From Dokdonella_A sp036518555 (GTDB lineage: Bacteria > Pseudomonadota > Gammaproteobacteria > Xanthomonadales > Rhodanobacteraceae): 64,000 nucleotides of DNA. Below are positions 26,108-35,082 of this stretch, in pieces (the first letter of the stretch is position 1; each line of letters opens with the position of its first letter). Where the stretch lies: assembly GCF_036518555.1 (NCBI RefSeq), contig NZ_DATDMY010000003.1, positions 1 to 64,000 of the forward strand. The letters are read 5' to 3'. Below the pieces are notes generated by a model. The model did no database searches. It saw nothing but the letters and a program-made list of their open reading frames with translations, and had not been told where the DNA came from. The position numbers were made by a program, and so were the translations under genes.

Positions 26108-27631
26108 CTACAGATCCTCGAGTCGCGCGACGAGGTCGGCCGCGCGCGCGCGGATCGCAGCCATGTCGGGCTGCTTGTGGTCGAGCTGGCGGTACGTCGG
26201 CTGCAGGCGCGGATTGCCCTCGAGTGCGTCGCGATGGCGCGCGAAGAAATCCCAGTACAGCGCGTTGAAGGGGCACGCATCGACCGAGGAGTGGCTGCGC
26301 CGGTCATAGGGACACCGGCTGCAGTAGTTGCTCATCCGGTGCATGTAACCGGACGTGCTCACGTACGGCTTGGAGGCGAGCCGTCCGCCGTCCGCGTACT
26401 GGCTCAAGCCGAGCGTGTTGGGAAGTTCCACCCATTCGAACGCATCGATATAGACGCCGAGGTACCACCGGTGCAGCGCGTGCGGATCGATCCCGGCAAG
26501 CAAGGCGAAGTTGCCGATGACCATGAGTCGCTGGATGTGATGAGCATGTGCGTGGTCGAGCGACTGCCGCAGCGACGAGCGCAGGCACTCCATGCGCGTG
26601 GCGCCGGTCCAGAACCAGGCCGGCAACGCGGCGGCGTGCCCGAACGCGTTGCGGTCCTCGTAACCGGGCATGACGCTCCAGTAGTAGCCGCGCACGTACT
26701 CGCGCCAGCCGAGGATCTGCCGCACGAAGCCTTCGCAGGCGGCGATGTCGACGCGACCCGCGGCGAAGGCCTGCACGGCCGCATCGACGACTTCGCGTGG
26801 CGACAGCAGCTTCACGTTGAGCGCGAACGAAAGCAGGGAATGGAACAGCCGCGTCGCATCGGCGTGCATCGCGTCCTGGTACCTGCCGAAGTTCGCGAGG
26901 CGGTGGCTCACGAAATCGCGCAGGTCCGCGAGCGCCTCCTCGCGATCGAGCGGCCACGGGAACCGTGCGGCGCACGGCTCGCCGAACGTGCGCACGCCGG
27001 CCGCCTGGATCTCCTGCCACAACGCCGAGTGGTCATGGCGGGTGCGTGCGTCGGCAGGCTCGGGCGGGCTGCCCTTCCACGCCGAGCGGTTCTCGCTGTC
27101 GTAGTTCCAGCGCCCGCCGACGGGTCGCCCGTTCGCGTCGACGAGGACGCGATGGCGCACGCGCATCCAGCGGTAGAAGCGTTCGAGCAGCCAGCGTCCT
27201 TCGCCGAAGAACGTCGTCGCGTCGTCGCGGCCGCCGAGGAAATGCTCGGTATCGGCGCGATGGACCGGGATCCGCAGCGTGCCCGCGAATCGCGCGAGCT
27301 GGTCGTCGAGGCGCCATTCGTCGGGCGCCTGGTATTCGAACGCGAACGCGACGTGGAACGCGAGCAGCGCCTCGAGGTTGCCCGCCAGATCCTGCGTGTT
27401 GCGAGGATCGCCGATGCGCAGGTAGTGGACGCGATGTCCGCGCCCGCGCAAGCGGTCGGCAAACGCGCGCATCGCGGCGAACACCGCGATCACCTTCTGT
27501 GCGTGGTGCAGGACGTAGTCCGTCTCCTGCCTCATCTCGATCATCACGTAGACGACGCGATCGTCGACCGTGGAGAACCACGAGTGCCCGTCGTTGAGCT
27601 GGTCGCCGAGCAGCAGCCTGAGCGTCGTCAT
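26108..27631 (-). CDS. Fe-S cluster bacterial cryptochrome/photolyase (PhrB/CryB type)
   Basis: 507 residues. The N-terminus (TLRLLLGDQLNDGHSWF) begins the DPRP antenna/Rossmann domain; the C-terminal FAD domain has QILGWREYVRGYYW and HHIQRLMVIGNFALL. Four Cys that ligate the [4Fe-4S] cluster in this family are visible: one in ACEGFVRQ (about 349) and three in YCSRC...DACPF (437, 440, 453). Family members repair (6-4) photoproducts or act in light signalling. GGAGG precedes the ATG, and an ECF-type promoter shared with the neighbouring sigma factor lies 42 bases upstream. Confidence 0.95.
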   Translation of the reverse strand: MTTLRLLLGDQLNDGHSWFSTVDDRVVYVMIEMRQETDYVLHHAQKVIAVFAAMRAFADRLRGRGHRVHYLRIGDPRNTQDLAGNLEALLAFHVAFAFEYQAPDEWRLDDQLARFAGTLRIPVHRADTEHFLGGRDDATTFFGEGRWLLERFYRWMRVRHRVLVDANGRPVGGRWNYDSENRSAWKGSPPEPADARTRHDHSALWQEIQAAGVRTFGEPCAARFPWPLDREEALADLRDFVSHRLANFGRYQDAMHADATRLFHSLLSFALNVKLLSPREVVDAAVQAFAAGRVDIAACEGFVRQILGWREYVRGYYWSVMPGYEDRNAFGHAAALPAWFWTGATRMECLRSSLRQSLDHAHAHHIQRLMVIGNFALLAGIDPHALHRWYLGVYIDAFEWVELPNTLGLSQYADGGRLASKPYVSTSGYMHRMSNYCSRCPYDRRSHSSVDACPFNALYWDFFARHRDALEGNPRLQPTYRQLDHKQPDMAAIRARAADLVARLEDL

Positions 27632-27672
27632 CCGCGAAGATCCTCCCGATCCGGGGCCAACCCGAGCCGGGG

Positions 27673-27702
27673 CTTTACGCGCGAGCGAGGCGACCGGATG
27701 CA
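27673..27702 (-). promoter_or_regulatory. ECF promoter of the photolyase gene
   Basis: Minus-strand TGCATCC (27,696-27,702), 17 bases, GTAAAG (27,673-27,678), leaving a leader of about 35 bases before the photolyase ATG. Confidence 0.8.
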
Positions 27703-27747
27703 GGCGAATGCGCGATCGCGTACGTCGATGGCGGCAACGCACGCATC

Positions 27748-27777
27748 TGCATCCGGACGCGTCCTTCGCGCGTAGAG
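27748..27777 (+). promoter_or_regulatory. ECF promoter of the DUF4397 gene
   Basis: TGCATCC (27,748-27,754), 17 bases, GTAGAG (27,772-27,777). It lies back-to-back with the photolyase promoter, 45 bases away, and about 60 bases before the DUF4397 ATG. Confidence 0.8.
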
Positions 27778-27836
27778 CGTGGGCAGCCCATCGTCAAGGC
27801 AGGGTTGCTCCTGTCCCCTCGACTCCGGAGGTTTCA

Positions 27837-28688
27837 ATGAAGACCGTTCTTTCGACGGCGCTCGCCGTGGCCCTGCTCGCGGCGACGTCCGCAAGCCACG
27901 CCGATACCCGCGTACTCGCGGCACATTTCGCGCCGTTCGCGCCGACGCTGCCCGGCACGGCCGTCTCGATCAACGTCAACGGCGGCGAAGTGCTGACTGG
28001 CGTGCAGTACAATCAGGTATCGGGATATCTCACGCTGAGCGGGCCCGGTGTCGCGCCTGGCAGCACGCAGGTCGACGTCTACGCGCCGCCTGCGACACCG
28101 CCGCCCGCGATCTCGCTCACCGCCGACCTCGCGGCCGATACCGACTACACCCTCGCGGCGATCGGCGACGTCGTCAACCAACCGCTCGCGTTGCTGCCGC
28201 TCGTCGACGACAACAGTGCGCCGGCCGCGGGCAACGTCAAGCTTCGCGTCGTTCATGCGGCGCCGTTCGCGGCGAGCCTCGCCGCGACCGCGGTCTCGAT
28301 CCGCACCCAGGACGGCACCGTGGTGGCGGGCCTCTCGAACGTGCAGTTCGGGCAGGCGTCGAGCTACTTCGAAATTCCGGCCGGCACCGTCGATCTCGAG
28401 ATCGACACGCCCGACGGCACGACGCGGCTGATCGATCCCGCGCCGGTGGCGCTTGCAGCCGGCACGGTGGCGACGTTGTTCGCCGTCGGCGATGGTTCGC
28501 AGCAGCCGCTCGGCGTCACCGCGGTGTTCGCCGACGGAACTGCCAGCTCGCTTCCGCTCCAGCCTACGGGTGGCGCGGCGCCGCATCCGGCACCGACGCT
28601 GTCGACGTGGGCAATCCTGTTGCTCGGCGCGGCGCTCGCGATGGTCGTCGCTTCGCGCATGCGTCGTATCCAGCGCGTCCGCTCGTAA
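27837..28688 (+). CDS. DUF4397 surface protein with IPTL-type C-terminal sorting signal
   Basis: 283 residues: signal peptide (ending TSASHA), then two DUF4397-like beta domains (VLAAHFAPFAPTLPGTAVSINVNG and VRVVHAAPFAASL-like starts). The C-terminus is PTLSTW, a hydrophobic helix and an Arg-rich tail (RMRRIQRVRS). That tripartite end matches IPTL-CTERM sorting signals, which are thought to direct covalent processing by an exosortase-like enzyme; none is in the window. GGAGG sits five bases before the ATG. It has its own ECF promoter and is followed by a strong hairpin. Its role in the stress regulon is unknown. Confidence 0.88.
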   Translation: MKTVLSTALAVALLAATSASHADTRVLAAHFAPFAPTLPGTAVSINVNGGEVLTGVQYNQVSGYLTLSGPGVAPGSTQVDVYAPPATPPPAISLTADLAADTDYTLAAIGDVVNQPLALLPLVDDNSAPAAGNVKLRVVHAAPFAASLAATAVSIRTQDGTVVAGLSNVQFGQASSYFEIPAGTVDLEIDTPDGTTRLIDPAPVALAAGTVATLFAVGDGSQQPLGVTAVFADGTASSLPLQPTGGAAPHPAPTLSTWAILLLGAALAMVVASRMRRIQRVRS

Positions 28689-28699
28689 GTTCATCGTTC

Positions 28700-28730
28700 G
28701 GTCGAGGTCCGCGCATCGCGGACCTCGACC
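28700..28730. terminator. 14-bp perfect hairpin terminator between convergent genes
   Basis: GGTCGAGGTCCGCG-CAT-CGCGGACCTCGACC is a perfect 14-bp stem with a three-base loop, 12 bases after the DUF4397 stop and 50 bases before the lipocalin stop on the other strand. It can serve both transcripts. There is no long T-run. Confidence 0.75.
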
Positions 28731-28780
28731 GTTGTCGCATCAGGCCGGGCGCACGTCGCCGGCGACGCCACTGGGATACA

Positions 28781-29362
28781 TCAGTCGCCCGCCGCCGGGG
28801 CCGACGACGTCGAGACGGCCTCGGGCCACTGCTGCGGTACCCGGCGCAGTGCATCGGTCGCGTATCCGAGCGACTGCAGCTGCGAAACGAGCCGACGATA
28901 ATCGGACTCCGGAATGGTCGGCGTTCGGGCCATGATCCATGCGTAGTCGCGCGCGCTGCGCGCGATGATCGTTTCGCGGTAGTCCGCATCGAGGTAGGCG
29001 ACCACGTATTCCGCGCGGATCGGCCAGATGAACTGCATACCCCATACGGCGTTACCCGTGCCGGGCCGCACGTAGCCGCGCGCATGCATCGTTTCCAGCG
29101 GCGCGTCCGCGCGGCCGCTGCGATAGCGGAACGTCGTCCCGACCGTGCCGTCGTCCGCGAGGCGATAGCTCTCCACCGCATTCCACGCATTGCGCTCCGG
29201 TCGGCTCGGGATGTGCGCGATCACGTACCAGTCGCCCATGAAGCGCGACAGGTCCACGTGGCCCACTGAAGGCATCGGCGTGCCGCGACTGCAACTGGCG
29301 GCCGTGAGCGTGAACACGCTGGCGCCGGCGATGGCCGCGACGAGCAACGGGCGCATGCTCAT
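28781..29362 (-). CDS. bacterial lipocalin (Blc-like)
   Basis: 193 residues. The N-terminus is a lipoprotein signal ending near TAASCS. The lipocalin first motif is DLSRFMGDWYVIAHIP, followed by the barrel strands (GTTFRYRS, YVVAYLDADY, ARDYAWIMARTP), as in Blc. Blc-type lipocalins sit in the outer membrane and bind fatty acids or lysophospholipids. It is the last gene of the lipid operon, with its ATG overlapping the upstream stop by four bases and GGAGG in front. A role in handling modified lipids fits the desaturase and Cfa neighbours. Confidence 0.92.
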   Translation of the reverse strand: MSMRPLLVAAIAGASVFTLTAASCSRGTPMPSVGHVDLSRFMGDWYVIAHIPSRPERNAWNAVESYRLADDGTVGTTFRYRSGRADAPLETMHARGYVRPGTGNAVWGMQFIWPIRAEYVVAYLDADYRETIIARSARDYAWIMARTPTIPESDYRRLVSQLQSLGYATDALRRVPQQWPEAVSTSSAPAAGD

Positions 29363-30444
29363 GCGGGCCTCCGCATGCGGTAGTGGGCGACCATCCATTC
29401 TCTGCCGCCCGCATGGCCGAACAGCTCCGCGCACGCCATCCAGAACATGCGCCAGCGCTGGGTCCAGAGCCTGGCCGCCGGACCGTAGGTCGCCTGCATC
29501 AGTGGCTCGATCTCGTCCCGGTGGTGGTCCTGGTTGGCGAGCCAGTGTTCGGCCGTGCGCTGGTAATGCCGCCCGTCGACGAGCCAGCGGCGCTCGAGCC
29601 GGAGCGCATCCTGGAACCACAGCAAGGTGTCCGCCGCCGGCATGAGGCCGCCCGTGAAGAAGTGACGGCCCATCCAGTTGTCCTCGCCCTCCGTCTCGAA
29701 CGGATACATCGCCGTGCGGTGACAGAAGATGTGCACGAACAGCGCACCGCCGGGGCGCAGCCACGAAGCGATGCGCGCGAGCAGGACTTCGTAGTTGCGC
29801 ATGTGTTCGAACATTTCGATCGATACGCAACGATCGTAGGCCGACGGAGCGAGCTCGAGGCGGTTGACGTCGCAGGTGATCACGTTCACGTGGCCGAAGC
29901 CGCGTTCGCGGCACCGCTCCTCGATCCAGGCGCGCTGGGTGCGCGAGTTGGACACCGCGGTGATGCGCGCATGCGGATAGCGCTCGGCCATCCAGAGCGT
30001 GAGCGAGCCCCAGCCGCAACCGAGTTCGAGGATGTCCTGGCCGTCCGCGAGTTCGGCGCGTTCGCCGTACAGCTCGAGCATCGCCGATTCCGCCTGGGCG
30101 AGCGTCTCGTCCCCGCGCGCGTACCAGCAGGCCGAGTACTTGAGGCGCGGGCCGAGGCAGCGCTGGAAGAACTCGGCAGGCAACTCGTAGTGTTGCCGAT
30201 TGGCCGCGTCGGTATGGATCGCGAGCGGGCTGGCGCGCAGTTGCGCGATGCCCTGCTGGAACGCGTAGGCCGTCGCTTCGACACCCCGATCGCGTTCTTC
30301 CTTCAAGCGCGTCGCACACAACCGTCGGATGCCTGCGCGGATGACCGCGTCGGGCAGCAGCCCGCGCTCGGCCAGGCCGAGCAGGCCCGGTGCCGGTCGA
30401 TCGGCGGGCAGTTCGAAGCCGCCGGATAGCGCTGGTGCATTCAT
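29359..30444 (-). CDS. Cfa-like SAM-dependent methyltransferase (second copy)
   Basis: 361 residues. The SAM motif ILELGCGWGSLTLWMAERYP and the family features HYELPAEFFQRCLGPRLKYSACWY and VSIEMFEHMRNYEVLLARI place it in the cyclopropane-fatty-acid-synthase-like group, closer to the coclaurine-N-methyltransferase-like branch than to true Cfa. It differs clearly from the first copy at 31,733-33,007. It overlaps the DUF1295 gene by four bases and has AGGAGA before the ATG. The substrate is probably a membrane lipid, by context. Confidence 0.88.
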   Translation of the reverse strand: MNAPALSGGFELPADRPAPGLLGLAERGLLPDAVIRAGIRRLCATRLKEERDRGVEATAYAFQQGIAQLRASPLAIHTDAANRQHYELPAEFFQRCLGPRLKYSACWYARGDETLAQAESAMLELYGERAELADGQDILELGCGWGSLTLWMAERYPHARITAVSNSRTQRAWIEERCRERGFGHVNVITCDVNRLELAPSAYDRCVSIEMFEHMRNYEVLLARIASWLRPGGALFVHIFCHRTAMYPFETEGEDNWMGRHFFTGGLMPAADTLLWFQDALRLERRWLVDGRHYQRTAEHWLANQDHHRDEIEPLMQATYGPAARLWTQRWRMFWMACAELFGHAGGREWMVAHYRMRRPA

Positions 30445-31220
30445 CGTTCTCTCCTCGGAAACCACGGGAACAGCATCGGCGTGCTGCGTTGATAGGCTCG
30501 GTAGTCCTCGCCGCGCGTGCGCAGCGCCTGCGCTTCGGTAAACGGAATGCCGCTCAGCCAGCGCAGGAACACGTACATGAGCAGCGGACCCGACCACGCC
30601 ATCCACGCGAGCGGGGAACCGACGGCGAGGAAGACGTACGCGAACCACTGCAGCCACTCGAAGAAGTAGTTCGGATGGCGCGAGTAGCGCCACAGGCCCA
30701 CGCGGCATGTCCTGCCGCGGTTCGCAGGGTCGGCGCGAAAGCGCGCGAGCTGCGCGTCGGCGATCCACTCGCCGAGCGTCGCGACGAGCCACGTGCCGAC
30801 GCCGGCGGCGATCCAGCCGGGGACCGTGCGCGCGTTGGCTGCGACCGCCGCGAACGGCAGCGCGAACAACGCGACGAGGAACGCCTGGAACTGGAAGAAC
30901 GCGAACCACCGTCGCTGGTCGTCGCCCCAGCGGCCCCTGAGGTACGCGTAACGACCGTCTTCGCCCTCGTGCCGCACGCGCGACCACAGGTGCAGCGCGA
31001 GGCGCGCTCCCCATGCCGCGCCGAGCACGGCGAGCGCGATGCGCGGCGCGATCGCCCCGGGGCCGAGGGCCGCGATCACGACGCTTGCGGCACCAAGGCC
31101 TGCAGCCCAGGTCACGTCGACGATGCCTGCGTTGCGATGGCTGCGCTGCCACCACCACGCCGCGGTCTGCGCGATCGCCGCCAACGACCACACGATCGCG
31201 AGCGAAGCGAGCGCGCTCAT
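30441..31220 (-). CDS. DUF1295 membrane reductase-like protein
   Basis: 259 residues with about six transmembrane helices. Signature segments WRYSRHPNYFFEWLQW and a short C-terminal LRTRGEDYRAYQRSTPMLFPWFP match DUF1295, a family related to steroid 5-alpha-reductase/ICMT-type membrane enzymes. Such genes recur with Cfa and amine-oxidase-like genes in RpoE-ChrR regulons. Its ends overlap both neighbours by four bases. Confidence 0.9.
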   Translation of the reverse strand: MSALASLAIVWSLAAIAQTAAWWWQRSHRNAGIVDVTWAAGLGAASVVIAALGPGAIAPRIALAVLGAAWGARLALHLWSRVRHEGEDGRYAYLRGRWGDDQRRWFAFFQFQAFLVALFALPFAAVAANARTVPGWIAAGVGTWLVATLGEWIADAQLARFRADPANRGRTCRVGLWRYSRHPNYFFEWLQWFAYVFLAVGSPLAWMAWSGPLLMYVFLRWLSGIPFTEAQALRTRGEDYRAYQRSTPMLFPWFPRRER

Positions 31221-31732
31221 GCCGCGCGCTCCCGTACGGCGCGGCGATCGCGCGCGCACGTCGCGAGCAGGGGCATCGCGAGCGTCCACGCGAACGCGAC
31301 CGCGATGAGCCCCGGGCGCTCGAATGCGACGGCGCCGAGACGCGCGGCCCCGAGGTAGGCGAGCGGACCGCCCGCGGCGCCGGCGACCGCCGCGAGCCAC
31401 GGCCGCCGCTGGAGGAACGCGAGCGAATGCGCGAGCGTGAGTCCGAAGGCGACCCAGATCGAGAGGATCCACACCGGCGCCGCGAGCGCCGGGCCGGGCG
31501 AGGCGTATCGCACGATGCCGCCGAGCGCCATCGTCCCGTCGACGACGACGCCGACCGCGAGGCACGTCGCGATCAGCTTGGCGTCGAGACGCAGGTGCGG
31601 CGATCGCCGCAGCTCGATCGCCGCGAACACCGCGGCTGCCGCAGGGCCGGCCCAGGCGAGGCCGCATGAGGCGCCGAGCACGGCGGCGAACCATACGCAC
31701 TGGTAACCGATGATGTTGGCGAGGTTGCCCAT
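31217..31732 (-). CDS. DUF2878 inner-membrane protein
   Basis: 171 residues with about five hydrophobic helices and almost no polar loops (NLANIIGYQCVWFAAVLGAS, LDAKLIATCLAVGVVVDGTM). It matches DUF2878 by pattern and by its place between cfa and DUF1295 in this conserved operon. Its ATG directly abuts the cfa stop (TGAATG) and its stop overlaps the next ATG. Function unknown. Confidence 0.85.
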   Translation of the reverse strand: MGNLANIIGYQCVWFAAVLGASCGLAWAGPAAAAVFAAIELRRSPHLRLDAKLIATCLAVGVVVDGTMALGGIVRYASPGPALAAPVWILSIWVAFGLTLAHSLAFLQRRPWLAAVAGAAGGPLAYLGAARLGAVAFERPGLIAVAFAWTLAMPLLATCARDRRAVRERAA

Positions 31733-33007
31733 TCACGCCTCGACGCGATCGAGGCCCGCGAAGTAGCCGACGTCGCGGCACCCCGGCTTGGCGAGCAGCA
31801 GTTGGGAGACGCCGATCGAACGTTCGCGGAAGCCGCCTTCGCAGTAGGCGAGGTAGAACTCCCACAGGCGAATGAAGCGCTCGTCATAGCCGAGCGCTCG
31901 CACGTCGCCGAGGCGCGCGAGGAAGCGGCGTCGCCAGGCCTCGAGCGTGGCCGCGTACGAGGCACCGAAATCCTCGAGGTGGGTCAGCGCGAGGTCGCAC
32001 GCGCGCGCCTTGGCGGCGACGAGCGCCGCGATCGAGGGAATGAACGAGCCCGGAAACACGTGCCGCTTGATGAAATCGACCGAGTGCAGCGCCTGTTCGT
32101 AGCGATGGTCTTCGATCGTGATCGCCTGGACGACGCCGAGCCCGTGCGCGGCGAGCAGGTTGCCGAGGGTGCGGAAATAGGTGTCGAGCCAGCGGGCGCC
32201 GATCGCCTCGACCATCTCGATCGAGACGAGCTTGTCGTAGCGCCCGCGCAGGTCGCGATAATCCTCGAACAGGACGGTCACGCGGTCGCCGAGGCCCGCG
32301 CGCGCGACGCGCTCGCGCGCGAGATCGTACTGCTCGCGCGATATCGTCGTCGTCGTCACATGGCAACCGTGGCGCGCGGCCGCGTGCAGCGCGAAGCCGC
32401 CCCAGCCGGAGCCGATCTCCACGACGCGGTCGCCCGGGGCAAGGCGCAGCTTGTCGCAGATGCGGTCGAGCTTGCGTCTCGAGGCGAGTTCCAGGGCTTC
32501 GTCGGCGCGCGCGAACAAGGCCGACGAGTACATGAGGTCGTCGGACAGGAACAGGCTGAAGAACGGATTACCGAGGTCGTAATGCGCCGCGATGTTGCGC
32601 CGCGCGCCGCGACGCGTGTTGTCGCGCAGCCGGTGCATCGCGCGCATGGCCCATCCGCCGATACGCGCGGCGCCGCCGTCGACGCCGTCGAGCAGCGCGC
32701 GATTGCGCAGCAGCAGCCGCACGAGCCCGACGAGATCACTGCAGCGCCAATGGCCGTCCATGTACGCTTCGGCCGCGCCGACCGTGCCGTTCGCGGCAAC
32801 GGCGCGATAGAACGCGGGGTCGTCGACGTGCACCTCGACGACGCCGAAACCGCCGTCGGCGCTGCCGAGGTCGACGTCGCCGCAGGCATCGCGGATCGCG
32901 AGCACGCCGTGGCGGAGCGCTGCCAGGCGCGCGAGCAGCCGCTCGCGCAGGAAGCGATCGAATGCGCCCCAGTCGGCGCGCGTGACGGGGTGGGTCGCTT
33001 CGCTCAT
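31733..33007 (-). CDS. cfa: cyclopropane-fatty-acyl-phospholipid synthase
   Basis: 424 residues. Seen: NIAAHYDLGNPFFSLFLSDDLMYSSALF, the SAM site VVEIGSGWGGFALHAA, the YDKLVSIEMVEAIGARW block, HVFPGSFIPS and the C-terminal WEFYLAYCEGGFRERSIGVSQLLLAKP, all typical of Cfa. The enzyme adds a methylene bridge from SAM to unsaturated acyl chains in phospholipids. In Rhodobacter a cfa gene (cfaA) belongs to the RpoE singlet-oxygen response. The ATG overlaps the DUF1365 stop by four bases, with GGAG upstream. Confidence 0.93.
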   Translation of the reverse strand: MSEATHPVTRADWGAFDRFLRERLLARLAALRHGVLAIRDACGDVDLGSADGGFGVVEVHVDDPAFYRAVAANGTVGAAEAYMDGHWRCSDLVGLVRLLLRNRALLDGVDGGAARIGGWAMRAMHRLRDNTRRGARRNIAAHYDLGNPFFSLFLSDDLMYSSALFARADEALELASRRKLDRICDKLRLAPGDRVVEIGSGWGGFALHAAARHGCHVTTTTISREQYDLARERVARAGLGDRVTVLFEDYRDLRGRYDKLVSIEMVEAIGARWLDTYFRTLGNLLAAHGLGVVQAITIEDHRYEQALHSVDFIKRHVFPGSFIPSIAALVAAKARACDLALTHLEDFGASYAATLEAWRRRFLARLGDVRALGYDERFIRLWEFYLAYCEGGFRERSIGVSQLLLAKPGCRDVGYFAGLDRVEA

Positions 33008-33777
33008 GATGCTCCTCGAGACTGCGTCGGATGGTCGTAGACCGGATTGCGCTTGAGCCAGAGGCGCAACGCGTGCCAGTGGATCGCGCCGAGCACCTGG
33101 ACCGTCATCGCCGGGTAGCGCACGAGCACGCGCGCGAGCGAGCGCCCGTCGAGCGACCTGCGTCGAAGCGCCAGATCGGCGTCGAACTCGCGCTGGCCGT
33201 CGCGCACGACGTCCATGCGCACGCGCAGGTCCGCGTCCGGCGGCGTGAACGTCCAGTGATAGCGGCGGTCGAGCGGCAGGAACGGCGAAACGTGGAAGCG
33301 CTTGTCGAACTCCCAGCGCAGCGCGCGGCCGCGGCGCTCGGCGTCGGCGACGGGGAGCACGTAGGCGTGCCGCTCGCGCCACGGCGTGTTGGTGATCTCC
33401 GCGAGCACGACCTCGAGCGCACCGGCGTCGTCGTGGCAGTAGTAGAGGCTCACGGGGTTGAAGACGTGGCCGAAGTAGCGCAGGTGGGTGAGCACGCGGA
33501 TTGCACCCTGCGGCGGCGCGAAGCCGTGCGCCGCGATGCGCCGGCGCACCGCTTCCGCGAGCGGGATGTCCGTCGGCGCGAGGTAGTCGCTGCGTCGGAA
33601 CTGCGCCAGATTGGCGTGCCGCGTGGACCAGAACCAGCGATCGTCGAATACGCGGTCGAGCTCGTCGAGGTCGAGGAAGAGCTGGGCCATTCGATGGCGG
33701 AACGCGTACGGCGAGGGCGCGTGCCGGCGATGGCGCACGACGCCTTCGTAGACGCAGCTCGCGAGCGCCGCGCTCAC
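33004..33777 (-). CDS. DUF1365 protein
   Basis: 257 residues starting at GTG, whose first bases overlap the oxidoreductase stop (GTGA). It begins CVYEGVVRHRRHAPSPYAFRHRMAQLFLDLDEL and contains YFGHVFNPVSLYYCHD, the DUF1365 signature. This family is nearly always found with an FAD-dependent amine-oxidase-like protein and Cfa, and has been linked to fatty-acid modification under ChrR-type control. No catalytic motif is known to me. Confidence 0.93.
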   Translation of the reverse strand: MSAALASCVYEGVVRHRRHAPSPYAFRHRMAQLFLDLDELDRVFDDRWFWSTRHANLAQFRRSDYLAPTDIPLAEAVRRRIAAHGFAPPQGAIRVLTHLRYFGHVFNPVSLYYCHDDAGALEVVLAEITNTPWRERHAYVLPVADAERRGRALRWEFDKRFHVSPFLPLDRRYHWTFTPPDADLRVRMDVVRDGQREFDADLALRRRSLDGRSLARVLVRYPAMTVQVLGAIHWHALRLWLKRNPVYDHPTQSRGAS

Positions 33778-35081
33778 GTCGGCACGCTGCCCGCGTGCGC
33801 GAACGCCGCCGGCGCATTCGCGGCCGCGCGCGAACCGACTCCCCAGCGCACGCCGAGTGCGTCGGCGACCTCGACCGCGCTGCGCATGCCGTCTTCGTGG
33901 AAGCCCCAGCCCCAGTACGCGCCCGCGAACCAGGTGCGCCGCTGGCCCTGGATCTCCGCCTTGCGCCTCTGCGCCGCGACCGCGGCATGCGTGAACACCG
34001 GATGGTGGTAGCGCATGCGCCTGAGCACCCGCGCCGGATCGATCTCGGCGGCACGGTTGAGGCTCACGACCAGCGGCATCGGCGCATCGATCCGCTGCAG
34101 CAGGTTCATGCAGTAGCTCACCGTGCACGGCGCGCGTTCCTCGGGCCGCACCTGCGCGTTCCAAGCCGCCCAGGCCTTGCGGTTGCGCGGCAGCAGGCGC
34201 GCGTCGGTGTGCAGCACGACGTCGTTGGGCTGGTAGCGGATCGAATCGAGGATGTCGCGCTCGCGTTCGCTGGCGTCGTCGAGCAGGCCGAGCGCCTGGT
34301 CGCTGTGGCACGCGAGGACGAGCGCGTCGTGATGCTGCCGCTCCCCGTGCAGGCGCAGTTCGACGCCGGCGTCGTGGCGGCGGACGCCTTGCACGGGCGC
34401 ACCGGTGCGCACGCTCACGCGCCAGCGCGCGGACATCGCGTCGATGTAGCTGCGCGATCCGCCGCACACGACCCGCCATTCGGGCCTGTTGGACAGTTCG
34501 AACATCGCGTGATTGGCCATGAACTCGGCCAGGTGGCGGGCCGGGAACGCGAGTGCGTGAGCCGCCGGGGCCGACCAGAGCGCCGACGTCATCGGCAGGA
34601 TGTGGTCGTCGCGGAACGCGCTGCCGAAGCGGTGCCGGCGCAGGAATTCCTCGAGCGTCGGACCCTCGGCCTCGTCGGCGAGCAGCTGCGGCGCGAGGCG
34701 ATAGAAGCGGACGAGGTCGCGCAGCATGCCGAGGAAGCGCGGCGAAACGAGGTTGCGCCGCTGGCAGAACAACGTGTCGAAGCTCGCCGGGTTGTACTCG
34801 AGTCCGCTGCGCTCGTTGCGAACCGAGAAGCTCATCGTCGTCGGCTGGGTGGCCACGCCGAGCTCGGCGAACAACTGCGTGAGCAGCGGGTAGTTGGCGC
34901 GGTTGTGCACGATGAAGCCGGTATCGACGCGGTAGTGGCGCCCGCCGACGCCGACGTCGTGCGTGTGCGTATGGCCGCCGAGGCGCGTGTCCGCTTCGTA
35001 CAGAACGACGTCGTGCTCGCGCGAGAGCAGCCATGCCGACGCGAGGCCCGAGATGCCCGATCCGACGACGGCGATGCGCAC
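33774..35081 (-). CDS. FAD-dependent amine-oxidase-like oxidoreductase
   Basis: 435 residues from a GTG start one base after the desaturase stop. The N-terminus is a dinucleotide-binding motif (IAVVGSGISGLASAWLL...VLYEADTRLGGHT), and the C-terminus has the FAD-contacting WFAGAYWGWGFHEDGMRSAVEVA. This NAD/FAD protein family recurs with DUF1365 and Cfa. It probably oxidises or desaturates a lipid; the substrate is unknown. Confidence 0.92.
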   Translation of the reverse strand: MRIAVVGSGISGLASAWLLSREHDVVLYEADTRLGGHTHTHDVGVGGRHYRVDTGFIVHNRANYPLLTQLFAELGVATQPTTMSFSVRNERSGLEYNPASFDTLFCQRRNLVSPRFLGMLRDLVRFYRLAPQLLADEAEGPTLEEFLRRHRFGSAFRDDHILPMTSALWSAPAAHALAFPARHLAEFMANHAMFELSNRPEWRVVCGGSRSYIDAMSARWRVSVRTGAPVQGVRRHDAGVELRLHGERQHHDALVLACHSDQALGLLDDASERERDILDSIRYQPNDVVLHTDARLLPRNRKAWAAWNAQVRPEERAPCTVSYCMNLLQRIDAPMPLVVSLNRAAEIDPARVLRRMRYHHPVFTHAAVAAQRRKAEIQGQRRTWFAGAYWGWGFHEDGMRSAVEVADALGVRWGVGSRAAANAPAAFAHAGSVPT

Positions 35082-35082
35082 G

